Positions 14,896-23,562 are shown, counted from the first letter of the stretch. The stretch: 64,000 bases of DNA from an uncultured Caulobacterales bacterium (GCA_938009235.1 CALLIK010000004.1:518412-582411); one strand, 5' to 3'. Translations and numbers: made by a program. Notes: generated by a model from the sequence alone, not told the origin.

Positions 14896-17562
14896 ATGAA
14901 AAGCCTGGCATTAAAAATCGTTATCGGTGCTGCGCTCGCTTCAGGGTTTGCTGCGACCACGCAAAAAGGCGGCGCACTGGTCACCAGTATGTCCAGCCAA
15001 ATTGCGAAGACAGAGCAAAGCTTGTCGCGCGTCGATGGATTCCGAAAATTAAAGACAGGCATCCGCCAGGCCGAAGGCGCGTGGAAGTCCGCACAGACCC
15101 GCGTGAATAAACTGGCCGCCGAAATACAGAAGACAGATAAACCAACGAAAGAAATGACCCGCAATTTCGCCGCTGCAAAGCGCGAAGCGGCAGCGGCAAA
15201 AACAACTTACACCCGCCAGTCACAATCCCTTCAGGCCTTGCGCAACGATATGACCGCAGCGGGGCAATCGACACGCGGCCTGGTTACCCAGAACCGCGAA
15301 CTGTCGCGAACCTATGAGCGATTAAACGCCCAGCAAGTTCGCCTGTCAGCGCTAACGACAGCGCGTGATAAGAACCTGGAACGTCGGTCGGAGTTGCGCG
15401 GCAAGATGGTCGGCGCAGCTGTGCTGGCTGCCACTGTCGCTGCGCCGGTTAAGATGGCCCAGGACTTTGAAAGTTCGATGGCGGATGTGAAGAAGGTTGT
15501 GACCTTTGAGACACCGCAGCAGTTCAAAGAAATGCGCTCTGACATTCTGAAGATGTCGACACAGCTGCCGATGGCCGCCACTGGCATCACAGAAATTTAT
15601 GCAGCGGCAGGCCGTGCAGGTATTGCCCGCAATGAACTTCAAGGTTTCGCTAAAGACGCCATCAAGATGTCGATTGCGTTTGACATGACCGCTGAAGAAG
15701 CGGGCAGCGCGATGACGGGTTTCCGGACGATCTTTAAACTGCCGCAGGCTGAAGTTGTTCGCCTTGGCGACGCCATCAACTTTCTTGATAATAATATGGA
15801 TGCGACGGCTGGCGGCATCACGCGCATCATGCAGCGCTCTGGCGCGATGGCGAAAGTCTTTGGTCTAACAGCTGAAGAAAATGCGGCCCTTGCTGCGACG
15901 TTTCTGGAACTGAAGGTTCCTGTCGAAGTGGCAGGAACGGGCATGAATGCCATGTTCAACAGATTGGCGAATGCTGAAGGGCAGACGGATAAGTTCAAAG
16001 ACGGCCTAGACAAAATCGGATTCAGCGCAAGCCAGATGAAGGCGATGATTGAAACAGATGCCAAGGGAGCGCTGGTTGAATTCTTGGACGCAGTGGATGG
16101 GTCTGATGACCAGTTGGCGTTGCTGTCTGATATGTTCGGCATGGAATATGGCGATGACATGGTTCGCCTTGTCAGCGGTTTGGATGGTTTGAAAAAAGCC
16201 TTTGGTCTGGTTGCGGATGAACAGGGTCACCTGAATTCCATGAGCGAAGAATATGAAGCCCGCGCTGCGACTTCAGCGAATAATACGATTATATTCCGCG
16301 CCCAGGTCAGTCGTCTGGCCGTGAATTTAGGAACTGTCCTGCTGCCTGCTGTGAATGCGGTGATGGCTGGACTGGGATTTGTGACGGACATCGTGGCTGG
16401 CGCGGCTGAACGCTTCCCATTGCTGACCACAGTGATCGTGGGCGGCGCTGCGGCGCTGGCTGTGTTGCATGTCACGACATTGGCCTATGCCTATGCGAAG
16501 ACCTTTATGACGGCGGCCATCATTGGTGCAAAAATCCAGCTGGTGACACTTCGCGGCTGGGTCATCGCGACAAACCTGTCCATGCGGTCGCTGAATGTGA
16601 CGTCATTGGTCACGGCTGGACGGTTCCGCCTGTTGGCGGCTGGCGGTATGATTAAGGCCTTTGCAGGCAGTCTTTTGACATTGGCGCGCCTTGCCATCCC
16701 TGCTGTCATCACTGGAATGCGGGCGCTGACCCTCGCCATGCTGTTCAATCCTATCGGCTTAATCATCACAGGAATCGCCCTCGGCGCAGCGCTTATCATC
16801 AAATTCTGGAAGCCCATTTCTGGGTTCTTCAAATCGATGTGGCGCAAAGTGTCTGGAGCGGTGGCCGCTGCATTCAATGGTCTGAAGACTGTCTTTAGAT
16901 GGTCGCCGCTGGGCTTGCTTACACGCGGCATTGGCGCAGGCGCACGGTTTATCGGCAATGTTTTCAAATCGCCATTCGGCGCGGTTAAAGGCCTCTGGTC
17001 TGGATTTAAGAAGGTCATGTCCTGGTCACCTGTCGGTTTGGTCACACGCGGCTGGGGCTCTCTGCCTGCTGTTTATAAGTCCCTGTTCGCCAAGGTGAAG
17101 AACATTGCGAAGCTGGCGATGGATGGTTTGAAGAACTTCCTGCTTGGCCCCATCAAACTGGTCGAAGGCCTTTGGAACAAACTGAAAGGTTTGGGCCGCA
17201 AGTCAAAAGACGCTGCTGTTCAAGTTGTTGAACCGCTTAAGCCAGCCTTAAGGGCGGGCGCGGCGACAGCGGCTGTGGCAGGTTCAGCCTTCATTGCGCC
17301 GTCTGCCTTTGCCGCTGACACCGCCACATCTAGTTCGCCATCACCGCAGGCTGTGGCGCGCGCAGTGATCCAGCCGTCCTCTGACCCTGTGCGCCGTGCG
17401 GCCATTTCCGCGCCATCTGCGCCGGTTAAATCTGGCGACATCCATTTGCATTTGACCTTCAGCGGTCCGGTTTACGGCGATGCGGATGCTTTGGCACAAC
17501 ATCTGCGCCCTGCTTTGGAGCGGATGCTAAGAGAAGCGAAGGACGCGAACCTGCATGACTGA
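14896..17562 (+). CDS. Phage tail tape measure protein (TP901 family)
   Basis: An 888-residue protein that sets tail length. It has an N-terminal hydrophobic stretch, a coiled coil of about residues 30-170 (repeated K/Q/A/R heptads), and the TP901 core at about 190-480 (MAQDFESSMADVKKVV, ITEIYAAAGRAGI, then QRSGAMAKVFGLTAEE). Several hydrophobic segments follow between about 505 and 640 that may insert in the inner membrane during DNA entry. Immediately after the chaperone pair, as expected. The C-terminus overlaps gpU by 8 bases. Confidence 0.93.
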   Translation: MKSLALKIVIGAALASGFAATTQKGGALVTSMSSQIAKTEQSLSRVDGFRKLKTGIRQAEGAWKSAQTRVNKLAAEIQKTDKPTKEMTRNFAAAKREAAAAKTTYTRQSQSLQALRNDMTAAGQSTRGLVTQNRELSRTYERLNAQQVRLSALTTARDKNLERRSELRGKMVGAAVLAATVAAPVKMAQDFESSMADVKKVVTFETPQQFKEMRSDILKMSTQLPMAATGITEIYAAAGRAGIARNELQGFAKDAIKMSIAFDMTAEEAGSAMTGFRTIFKLPQAEVVRLGDAINFLDNNMDATAGGITRIMQRSGAMAKVFGLTAEENAALAATFLELKVPVEVAGTGMNAMFNRLANAEGQTDKFKDGLDKIGFSASQMKAMIETDAKGALVEFLDAVDGSDDQLALLSDMFGMEYGDDMVRLVSGLDGLKKAFGLVADEQGHLNSMSEEYEARAATSANNTIIFRAQVSRLAVNLGTVLLPAVNAVMAGLGFVTDIVAGAAERFPLLTTVIVGGAAALAVLHVTTLAYAYAKTFMTAAIIGAKIQLVTLRGWVIATNLSMRSLNVTSLVTAGRFRLLAAGGMIKAFAGSLLTLARLAIPAVITGMRALTLAMLFNPIGLIITGIALGAALIIKFWKPISGFFKSMWRKVSGAVAAAFNGLKTVFRWSPLGLLTRGIGAGARFIGNVFKSPFGAVKGLWSGFKKVMSWSPVGLVTRGWGSLPAVYKSLFAKVKNIAKLAMDGLKNFLLGPIKLVEGLWNKLKGLGRKSKDAAVQVVEPLKPALRAGAATAAVAGSAFIAPSAFAADTATSSSPSPQAVARAVIQPSSDPVRRAAISAPSAPVKSGDIHLHLTFSGPVYGDADALAQHLRPALERMLREAKDANLHD

Positions 17563-17947
17563 TGTGATGATGTCCCTGGGCGGTTTTAAGTTTGGTATTG
17601 CGACCGCTGCCTATGAAGAAATGAGCAAACAGCACAGCTGGCGCTGGGCGCAACAGGATCGCGTGGGGCGCAAGCCAGCGCAGCAGGCCATCGGTCCAGA
17701 TGCGTCGACTTTATCCATCAAAGGCCGTGTGTTTCCGCACTGGAATGGCGGCCTGTCACAGATGATCGATTTGAAGGCGCTGGGCGATGAAATGAAGCCG
17801 CTGCTGATGGTCGACGGAACTGGCCGCATCTGGGGCAAATGGGTCATCACAAAGATGGCTGAAACCCAGAAGCATTTGAATGAACTGGGCCAGCCGCGCC
17901 GCCAGGATTTCACGCTGGACCTAAAGGAATATGGACCCGATGCCTAG
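17555..17947 (+). CDS. Phage tail protein U
   Basis: A 130-residue protein of the P2 gpU family: MSLGGFKFGIATAAYEEM, then WRWAQQDRVGRKPAQQAIGPDA, GRVFPHWNGG and a conserved end FTLDLKEYG. Acts in tail assembly near the baseplate or tape measure end. Overlaps the tape measure by 8 bases and gpX by 17 bases. Confidence 0.92.
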   Translation: MTDVMMSLGGFKFGIATAAYEEMSKQHSWRWAQQDRVGRKPAQQAIGPDASTLSIKGRVFPHWNGGLSQMIDLKALGDEMKPLLMVDGTGRIWGKWVITKMAETQKHLNELGQPRRQDFTLDLKEYGPDA

Positions 17948-18170
17948 CACTATCACAACAGACATCACTGAATATGTGACCATCGAGGGCGATGTCCTGG
18001 ATGCCGTCATCTTCCGAATATACGGCCAAGGGCCGGACGCATTAAGCGTTGTTATGGGCGCGAACCCGCACATCCGGTCTATGCCTGTTCATTTGTCTGT
18101 CGGCACTCGCCTTCATCTGCCATCATTGCCTGAAGCAGTTCCAGCCGCGCGCGTCCGGCTCTGGGATTAG
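17931..18170 (+). CDS. Phage tail protein X (LysM-like)
   Basis: A 79-residue protein of the gpX family, with a LysM-like fold: EYVTIEGDVLDAVIFRIYG, then VMGANPHI and L.VGTRLHLPSLPE. ATG 17940 is an alternative start. Binds at the junction between U and D genes. It ends two bases before the GTG start of gene D. Confidence 0.88.
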   Translation: MDPMPSTITTDITEYVTIEGDVLDAVIFRIYGQGPDALSVVMGANPHIRSMPVHLSVGTRLHLPSLPEAVPAARVRLWD

Positions 18171-18172
18171 TC

Positions 18173-19174
18173 GTGAAGCCGATTTTTTCCATATCCGTCG
18201 ACCAGTCCGACATCACAGCGAAAGTCGCTGACCGGCTGCTGAACTTGCGCATCACTGATGAAGCTGGAATGAAGTCTGACACGGCCAGTCTGACCATCGA
18301 CAATCGGGCAAATGCTGTCGAGGTTCCACGGCGCGGCGTCATTATGAAAATCGCGCTGGGATATGACAAAACTGGCCTGGTCCAGATGGGCGCATATACT
18401 GTCGATGAAGTCAGCAGTGAAGGCCCAGTTCGGACGTTGACCATCAGCGCGAAAGCGGCAGACATGCAGGCGGGTCTAAAGGTCCGAAAAACCCGCGCCT
18501 GGGTTAACATCACGCTGGGCGAACTTGTTGAAACCATCGCGGGTGAACATGATCTTCAGCCCCAGGTCACAGACGCGCTGGCTGCCATCGACATCGCGCC
18601 TGTCCCTTATAAGCAGCTGGACCAGACGAATGAATCCGATTTGCACCTGCTGACCCGTCTGGCGACACAATATGACGCCATCGCAAAGCCTGCGAATGGG
18701 TTTCTGCTGTTTGTTTCCAAGGGCGAAGCCAAGGCCGCCAGCGGGCAAGAATTATCAGCTGTCACGCTGACTGAAAGCGACGTGAAAACATTCCGCGCAC
18801 GGGCTGCGGATCGCGGCAAATATGCTGCGGTGAAGGCTTACTATCTGGACGCTGAAACACAGCAGCGGGTTCCGGTCACATCAGGCGATGGCACACCTGT
18901 TTTCAGCCTGCGCCGGACCTACCCAGATGCGGCCCAGGCTGAAGGTGCTGCGGCATCAAAACTGGCCGCATTAAAGCGCGGAACTGCGACACTATCCCTG
19001 ACCCTAGAAGGCCGCCCAGACATCACGGCGGAAACGCCGCTGACATTCGTGTCTGATGATGAATTGGCAAATGGTGAATGGGTCGTGACACGCGCTGAAC
19101 ATGAACTGTCTGGCCGTGCTGGCGGCGGTTTGACAACGCGCATCGATGCCGAAATTCCAAAGGAGAGAACCTAA
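18173..19174 (+). CDS. Phage late control protein D (tail/baseplate hub)
   Basis: A 333-residue protein of the P2 gpD/phage late control D family, a VgrG-like hub component. Typical segments are ITDEAGMKSDTASLTIDNR, KIALGYDKTGLVQMGAYTVDEV, LTISAKAADM and a C-terminal GEWVVTRAEHELS. Despite the name it is structural in this family. It starts with GTG 18173. Its stop overlaps the next ATG (TAATG). Confidence 0.92.
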   Translation: MKPIFSISVDQSDITAKVADRLLNLRITDEAGMKSDTASLTIDNRANAVEVPRRGVIMKIALGYDKTGLVQMGAYTVDEVSSEGPVRTLTISAKAADMQAGLKVRKTRAWVNITLGELVETIAGEHDLQPQVTDALAAIDIAPVPYKQLDQTNESDLHLLTRLATQYDAIAKPANGFLLFVSKGEAKAASGQELSAVTLTESDVKTFRARAADRGKYAAVKAYYLDAETQQRVPVTSGDGTPVFSLRRTYPDAAQAEGAAASKLAALKRGTATLSLTLEGRPDITAETPLTFVSDDELANGEWVVTRAEHELSGRAGGGLTTRIDAEIPKERT

Positions 19175-19725
19175 TGACTGAACCCATTTTAAGTCCTGCA
19201 TATCGCTATGGCGCGCTAGTCACGGCCATCTATGACGCAGACACCATCATCTGTGACATAGACACCTTCGCGCACATGTGGAAAAAAGACGAAATCATCC
19301 GTCTTTACGGCATCAATGCGCAGGAAATTAAGCGGTCCAAATCCAAGGGCATCGACAGTGATGATGTCCAGGTCGGATATGACCAGCGCGATGTCCTAAT
19401 CGAAGCACTGGGACTCGACCCAGAAAACTATCCGCGCAAGGTAAAATACCACGAAGTCGCTACATCCATAATCGAAGCGCTGGACATCGATGGCGACGGC
19501 GAACCTGATGATTTTGACTATCGCGTTTTACCGTCCCCAGTCTGGGTCGTCATCGAAACTGTGATGGACACATCAGGCAAGTTTGGTCGCCTTTTAGGCA
19601 TCATCCACAAAGACGGTCAAAACCTGAATGAAACCCTGCGCGACATCATCGGCGGCGTCGAATTTTATGATGGTAAAATCCACCCATCAGACACGCCCAT
19701 CGTACCGCCAAAAAGGAAGGCTTAA
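19174..19725 (+). CDS. Staphylococcal-nuclease-like (SNase) phage protein
   Basis: A 183-residue protein resembling the SNase OB-fold. YDADTI (20-25) corresponds to the D19-x-D21 calcium site, IIRLYGINAQEI (41-52) to the RLLLVDTPE catalytic segment, and GRLLG (138-142) to the R87 segment. Both catalytic Arg positions (R43, R139) and the Glu (E51) are present, but the calcium ligand D40 is Asn48 and T41 is Ala49. No signal peptide. It begins the accessory cassette after gene D. Either an altered nuclease or a structural SNase-fold protein. Confidence 0.72.
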   Translation: MTEPILSPAYRYGALVTAIYDADTIICDIDTFAHMWKKDEIIRLYGINAQEIKRSKSKGIDSDDVQVGYDQRDVLIEALGLDPENYPRKVKYHEVATSIIEALDIDGDGEPDDFDYRVLPSPVWVVIETVMDTSGKFGRLLGIIHKDGQNLNETLRDIIGGVEFYDGKIHPSDTPIVPPKRKA

Positions 19726-19729
19726 GACC

Positions 19730-19945
19730 ATGACAGAACGCACTCAAATTGAACTCACACTTATCCTTTTTGTCGTCACTGAAAAGGCCGTCATGGTTGG
19801 TCGTGAAGACACAGATGAACTTGACGAAATCTGGCTTCCGAAACGGGCCATCGACTTTGAATCTGGTTACATCCCAGAAGCCGGTGATGAAGACGTAGTC
19901 GTCCTGATGCCTGAAGCCTTAGCCGTGAAAAAAGGACTGCTTTAA
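19730..19945 (+). CDS. Small acidic phage protein of unknown function
   Basis: A 71-residue, strongly acidic protein starting at ATG 19730, five bases after the SNase-like stop. The beta-rich N-terminal half IELTLILFVVTEKAVMVG is followed by an acidic C-terminus. The segment EIWLPKRAIDFESGY looks like a short conserved phage motif but I do not recognise the family. Ends two bases before the next gene. Confidence 0.6.
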   Translation: MTERTQIELTLILFVVTEKAVMVGREDTDELDEIWLPKRAIDFESGYIPEAGDEDVVVLMPEALAVKKGLL

Positions 19946-19946
19946 A

Positions 19947-20318
19947 ATGCGGTTTGAACCCATTCCAGAAGCCCGCGAAATCACTTGGGTTTGCCCAGGC
20001 GCACCCTTCATTTTCGATGTGGATGCCGTTGTGGATGCTGTCCCTGATGGCATTGCATTTGGTGTGGGCATTGCTGAAGAATTTAAGCGCATTTTCGTGA
20101 TGTTCGATAGTGGGACGGAACCCCGTTTGGATGCCATTATCATCGATGACGGCGTGAAGTTATCGGTGGAAATCCCTGCGGATGTTACGGCAGGTTTTAA
20201 GGGCCGCGACAAGCTGATTTGGGTCGTTTACGAACTGCGCGATGGCAAGCCCTTTCCGCTGCTGAAGGGTCCGATACGTCTGGACGGGGGCGATCTGTTT
20301 GCAGGGTTTGGCGCATGA
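19947..20318 (+). CDS. Phage protein of unknown function, beta-rich
   Basis: A 123-residue protein consisting mostly of short strands: FIFDVDAVVDAVPDGIAFGVG, FVMFDSGTEPRLDAIIIDDGVKLSVEIPADV, DKLIWVVYELRDGK (shown in pieces). This immunoglobulin-like or BppU-like layout (an N-terminal baseplate-attaching domain of some fibres) fits its place before the fibre genes, but no family is certain. Confidence 0.55.
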   Translation: MRFEPIPEAREITWVCPGAPFIFDVDAVVDAVPDGIAFGVGIAEEFKRIFVMFDSGTEPRLDAIIIDDGVKLSVEIPADVTAGFKGRDKLIWVVYELRDGKPFPLLKGPIRLDGGDLFAGFGA

Positions 20319-20569
20319 AATTCCGTTTAAACAATACGCACCCGATGTTCGCCTGGCGCATCAACGGGCTAGACGCGGTGGAAATCATCCCTGCGGGGCA
20401 GCTTTCACGCGCGCCGCCCATCACCGTGCCAGCCGCGCCAGCCCTGTCTGCCGCTGCTATTATTGGCATAATCGATGACAGGTTGACTGAAGATAATGAC
20501 CGCGATGATGCGGCTTATGAAGAAAAAACACCAAACTTACTTAACATCTACCGGAGTGCAAAACTATGA
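20315..20569 (+). CDS. Small phage protein of unknown function
   Basis: An 84-residue protein starting at ATG 20315 in a 4-base overlap with the gene before. It has a Pro/Ala-rich middle (about 30-50) and an acidic end. It ends in overlap with the fibre gene at 20566 (ATGA). I do not recognise it; coupling to both neighbours supports it as real. Confidence 0.5.
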   Translation: MKFRLNNTHPMFAWRINGLDAVEIIPAGQLSRAPPITVPAAPALSAAAIIGIIDDRLTEDNDRDDAAYEEKTPNLLNIYRSAKL

Positions 20570-21150
20570 TACAGAATTCAAACTTAGCCTTATTGGCGTC
20601 AGAAATGGGCGCTGATATTAAAGGCGCTAATGACAACATTGCGCTATTTGGCGCATTGTTAAACGCCAATGCGGGCGACCTTAATGGTCTATCAACTACC
20701 GCAAAAAACACGGTCGTCGCTGCGATCAATGAAGTGTTAGGCATCGCAAATTCCGCCGCATCGTCTGGATATTCGGATGTCAAAGCCGATGCGCGCATTC
20801 AGCAGGCGAAAGGCAGCCTAGCAACGGGCGCAGCAGATAAGTGGGTTTCCACAGCTGATGCGATTGCCGAATTTGCCAATATAAAAGCCCAGGCTGTCAT
20901 GGCTGCCGTGGATCAAATCACAGGCGGCGCAGGTGCAGCTTTCGACACATTATTGAAAATCCAAACCGATTTGGACGGCGACCAAACTGTCCTCGATAAC
21001 TTGTTAGCAGCTGTAAATAAGCGCGTTGCGGTCGATCAAACCCAATCCTTCACGGCTGCTGAAAAGCTAAAAGGCTGCGAAAATTTGGGCATCGGTGACC
21101 CAGCCACAGACTTCCTGGGCGCATATCAAACTGCGCGTGATGCGGTCTAG
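20566..21150 (+). CDS. Tail fibre shaft protein
   Basis: A 194-residue protein with the fibre motif LSTTAKNTVVAAINEVLG (residues about 42-59), which recurs in many phage fibres, then Ala-rich helical segments. The C-terminal part, QSFTAAEKLKGCENLGIGDP, resembles the QSLT..EK.QAR.NIG fibre motif. It is the first gene of the right-hand fibre pair, separate from the fibre genes next to gene I. Confidence 0.7.
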   Translation: MIQNSNLALLASEMGADIKGANDNIALFGALLNANAGDLNGLSTTAKNTVVAAINEVLGIANSAASSGYSDVKADARIQQAKGSLATGAADKWVSTADAIAEFANIKAQAVMAAVDQITGGAGAAFDTLLKIQTDLDGDQTVLDNLLAAVNKRVAVDQTQSFTAAEKLKGCENLGIGDPATDFLGAYQTARDAV

Positions 21151-21152
21151 TC

Positions 21153-21662
21153 ATGACAAGTTTTTCCGACATTAAGGCTGCTTTGGTCGCAATCGGGAAC
21201 GATATGAAAACCGCTCTCGCCAGTTCTGGCGGGGGTGGAACTTCGATTGCTCAAGTGAGAAATACCGACACAAGCACGAATATCAATGGTGCGTCCTGGG
21301 GTGACAGGCCCGTTAATGGCATCACAGACTTTATGGATGCTGATTTTTCCCTTGGGACCAATGGCATTATTTGCAACTTTTCGGGCCGTGTGAAAGCCAC
21401 GGCGCATATTGGCTACACGACAATAGGTGCGCGTGTGAGCGTGAATGTCGGCATTGCTGTTGCGGGCGTGGATCAACCCGTCAAAGGTAAGAGCGGATAT
21501 GTCAGAGCGGCAAGTGGTCACAATGAAGCGACTGGAACAGCGCAGCAATACATCACTGTATTATCTGGCGATGAAGTAACATTGCGCACATTTGGGGAAG
21601 CTGTTGGAACGGCAACAGTCATGGACAACGGCGGCTGCATATTGCTGTTAGAGCGGCAGTAG
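21153..21662 (+). CDS. Putative fibre tip / receptor-binding protein (C1q-like jelly roll)
   Basis: A 169-residue protein. A short helix (SDIKAALVAIGNDMKTALAS) leads into a Gly-rich hinge (residues 26-30), then a beta-rich domain with alternating strands and the end VMDNGGCILLLERQ. This strand pattern is like the C1q/TNF-type trimeric heads found at fibre tips. Last gene of the prophage in view; likely determines host range. Confidence 0.55.
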   Translation: MTSFSDIKAALVAIGNDMKTALASSGGGGTSIAQVRNTDTSTNINGASWGDRPVNGITDFMDADFSLGTNGIICNFSGRVKATAHIGYTTIGARVSVNVGIAVAGVDQPVKGKSGYVRAASGHNEATGTAQQYITVLSGDEVTLRTFGEAVGTATVMDNGGCILLLERQ

Positions 21663-21866
21663 GGTTCAACGGCTAGGGGCCGCTGTAAGGCATACACATG
21701 GCTTGTTCAGCTTGAGCCACACACCATAGCAACGTTTGACACGGGCGATGTGCGGCCATATGGCGGCCATATAGGAAGGCTTTAAAGCGTGCTTAAACCC
21801 CCGACATTCACCACATTCTTGGCACCGCATTTTTTCGCGCTACACCCTGCGGGGCTGAAGGGAAAA
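21663..21866. other. Probable prophage right end
   Basis: Non-coding region with an imperfect direct repeat (GCGGCCATAT, then GGCGGCCATATA, about 21750-21775) and a short near-palindrome (TTTAAAGCGTGCTTAAA, about 21781-21797). Mu-type ends carry transposase sites and finish in CA next to a 5-bp duplication. The exact end cannot be fixed without the left end. Confidence 0.35.
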
Positions 21867-21867
21867 G

Positions 21868-21893
21868 GGAAAAGCACCCTGGCGGGGCTTTCC
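21868..21893 (-). terminator. Terminator of the CinA-like gene
   Basis: On the - strand GGAAAGC...GCTTTTCC forms a short GC-rich hairpin right after the CinA-like stop, followed by a pyrimidine/T-rich stretch. It marks host sequence, so the prophage must end to its left. Confidence 0.5.
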
Positions 21894-21910
21894 TTCGTTT
21901 TTGGCAGCGC

Positions 21911-22675
21911 TTACGCGCGCCCTACACAAACTAACGAATCTATCAACGCCTCTATCTCGAGACGAACGACATTCAACTGTCCTTCGTCCAAACCTCGGGC
22001 CACAAAATTGATGCCGCGATGACCGTCCTTGAACCAAGGGTAACTCCCGATAGACACGTCAGGATGAGCCCCTGCAATTGTGCTCAAGCCTGCAGCCACG
22101 TCGCCCTCACCAACATTCGTCGTCGCGACAGATATTTGATGAACCTCGTCTCCGCCCTCAATGCGGTGCGCTATATCCGCCAACATACCCTTCATAATGC
22201 GGGGTACGCCTGCCAAAGTGAAAACATTACGGGTCTGAAACCCTGGCGCTTTACTGACAGGGTTCGCAATCAAAGATGCGCCATCAGGTATGCGCGCCAT
22301 GCGTCGCCGCGCGGCGTTAAAGTCTCGTCCTTCGTAAAGGGGGCGTAGAATGGCCAACGCGTCTTCGCGTTCCGATATGCCCAGATCAAATGCGCGTGCT
22401 ATGCAGTCCGCAGTAATGTCATCATGTGTCGGACCAATACCGCCAGTCGTGAAGACATAATCATAACGATCAGAAAATGTACGAACTGTCGATGTAATCG
22501 TCTCAGCGTCATCGGACAGTATTCTAGCCTCGCTAACTTGAACGCCTAGCGGTGCTAGAAATGTTGCGATTGTCGCGAGATTCGTATCTTGCGTTCGGCC
22601 TGACAATAGCTCGTCCCCTATCAATAGGATGCCCGCTGTGACGGTTGTGGATTTAGGTGTTTTCGTATCTGTCAT
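21911..22675 (-). CDS. CinA-like molybdopterin-binding domain protein
   Basis: A 254-residue protein of the MoaB/Mog (MoCF) fold as found at the N-terminus of CinA: GILLIGDELLSGRTQDTN and TTGGIGPTHDDIT are the family signatures. It lacks the C-terminal deamidase domain of full CinA (about 410 residues), a common stand-alone form in alphaproteobacteria. CinA N-domains can hydrolyse ADP-ribose or NAD-derived compounds; here function is not proven. Divergent from map with about 65 bases between. Confidence 0.85.
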   Translation of the reverse strand: MTDTKTPKSTTVTAGILLIGDELLSGRTQDTNLATIATFLAPLGVQVSEARILSDDAETITSTVRTFSDRYDYVFTTGGIGPTHDDITADCIARAFDLGISEREDALAILRPLYEGRDFNAARRRMARIPDGASLIANPVSKAPGFQTRNVFTLAGVPRIMKGMLADIAHRIEGGDEVHQISVATTNVGEGDVAAGLSTIAGAHPDVSIGSYPWFKDGHRGINFVARGLDEGQLNVVRLEIEALIDSLVCVGRA

Positions 22676-22740
22676 AATTGCTCGGTTACAGCCCTACATT
22701 TCTGGTGGCAACCACGCAAAGAGCGCCCTATATTGGGAGC

Positions 22741-23562
22741 ATGAATTATATTGATGCAGCAGACGCCCCCGAGATTCGTGACGGAGCCATTAAAATCCAC
22801 GGCCCTGCTGGGTTTGAAGGCATGCGTAAAGCAGGACTGCTCGCGGCGCGTTGCCTCGATATGTTGGCCCCGATGGTCGAACCAGGCGTCACAACAGCGG
22901 AACTTGACCGCGCGGCTCTAGATTTCATTCTAGATCACGGCGCCGTTCCAGCCTGCCTCGGTTATCGCGGCTACCAACATACAGTTTGCACATCGGTCAA
23001 TCATGTTGTTTGCCACGGCATTCCAAATGACAAACCTCTTAAAGATGGCGACGTCGTCAACATCGACGTTACTGCTATTGTCGACGGTTGGCACGGTGAT
23101 ACGTCTCGGATGTACCCTGTAGGAACACCAAACCGCCGCGCAGAACGCCTGACGCAGATCACATATGACGCCCTTATGTTGGGTATCGCAGCCGTCAAAC
23201 CTGGTGCAACAACAGGCGACATTGGCTACGCGATCCAAAAATTCGCGGAAGCAGAACGTTGTTCAATTGTAACTGACTTCTGTGGACATGGCCTAGGCAA
23301 GCTTTTCCATGATAGTCCGAATATCCTGCATTATGGCCGACCCGGCGAAGGCGAAGTTCTACGCGAAGGTATGTTCTTCACCATCGAACCTATGATCAAT
23401 TTAGGGCGTCCTGAGGTCAAAATTTTGTCTGACGGCTGGACTGCGGTGACACGTGATCGCAAGTTAACTGCACAATTCGAGCACTCTTTAGGCGTGACAG
23501 CGACTGGCAGCGAAATTTTCACAACGTCCCCTGCTGGATTGCATCGCCCGCCTTATCTCTGA
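22741..23562 (+). CDS. map: Methionine aminopeptidase type I
   Basis: Removes the N-terminal methionine from nascent proteins at the ribosome. The 273-residue product contains the metal-binding and catalytic segments VCHGIP (His), NIDVTAIVDGWHGDTSRM (two Asp), CGHGLGKLFHDSPNI (His), FTIEPMIN (Glu) and a last Glu in the C-terminal QFEHSLGV segment. I chose ATG 22741 over codon 22678, since the upstream part overlaps the promoter region shared with the divergent CinA-like gene. The gene end overlaps the open frame of radC. Confidence 0.95.
   Translation: MNYIDAADAPEIRDGAIKIHGPAGFEGMRKAGLLAARCLDMLAPMVEPGVTTAELDRAALDFILDHGAVPACLGYRGYQHTVCTSVNHVVCHGIPNDKPLKDGDVVNIDVTAIVDGWHGDTSRMYPVGTPNRRAERLTQITYDALMLGIAAVKPGATTGDIGYAIQKFAEAERCSIVTDFCGHGLGKLFHDSPNILHYGRPGEGEVLREGMFFTIEPMINLGRPEVKILSDGWTAVTRDRKLTAQFEHSLGVTATGSEIFTTSPAGLHRPPYL

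Larger units (their letters stand above)
1..21800 (+). mobile_element. Mu-like prophage with P2-like tail module, right portion
   Basis: An unbroken run of + strand phage structural genes fills the first 21.7 kb. Head genes are of the Mu type (portal gp29, MuF/gp30, protease/scaffold I, gpT, gp35, gp36, gp37). Tail genes follow the P2 order (V, W, J, I, fibre, FI, FII, E/E', tape measure, U, X, D). The left end, with transposase, regulation and lysis genes, lies outside the window. The right boundary is inferred to lie between the last fibre gene (stop at 21662) and the terminator of the host CinA-like gene (about 21868). I could not identify the terminal CA or a target-site duplication because the left end is missing. 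No reading frame in the structural set is visibly broken, so the virion genes may be functional. Confidence 0.85.
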
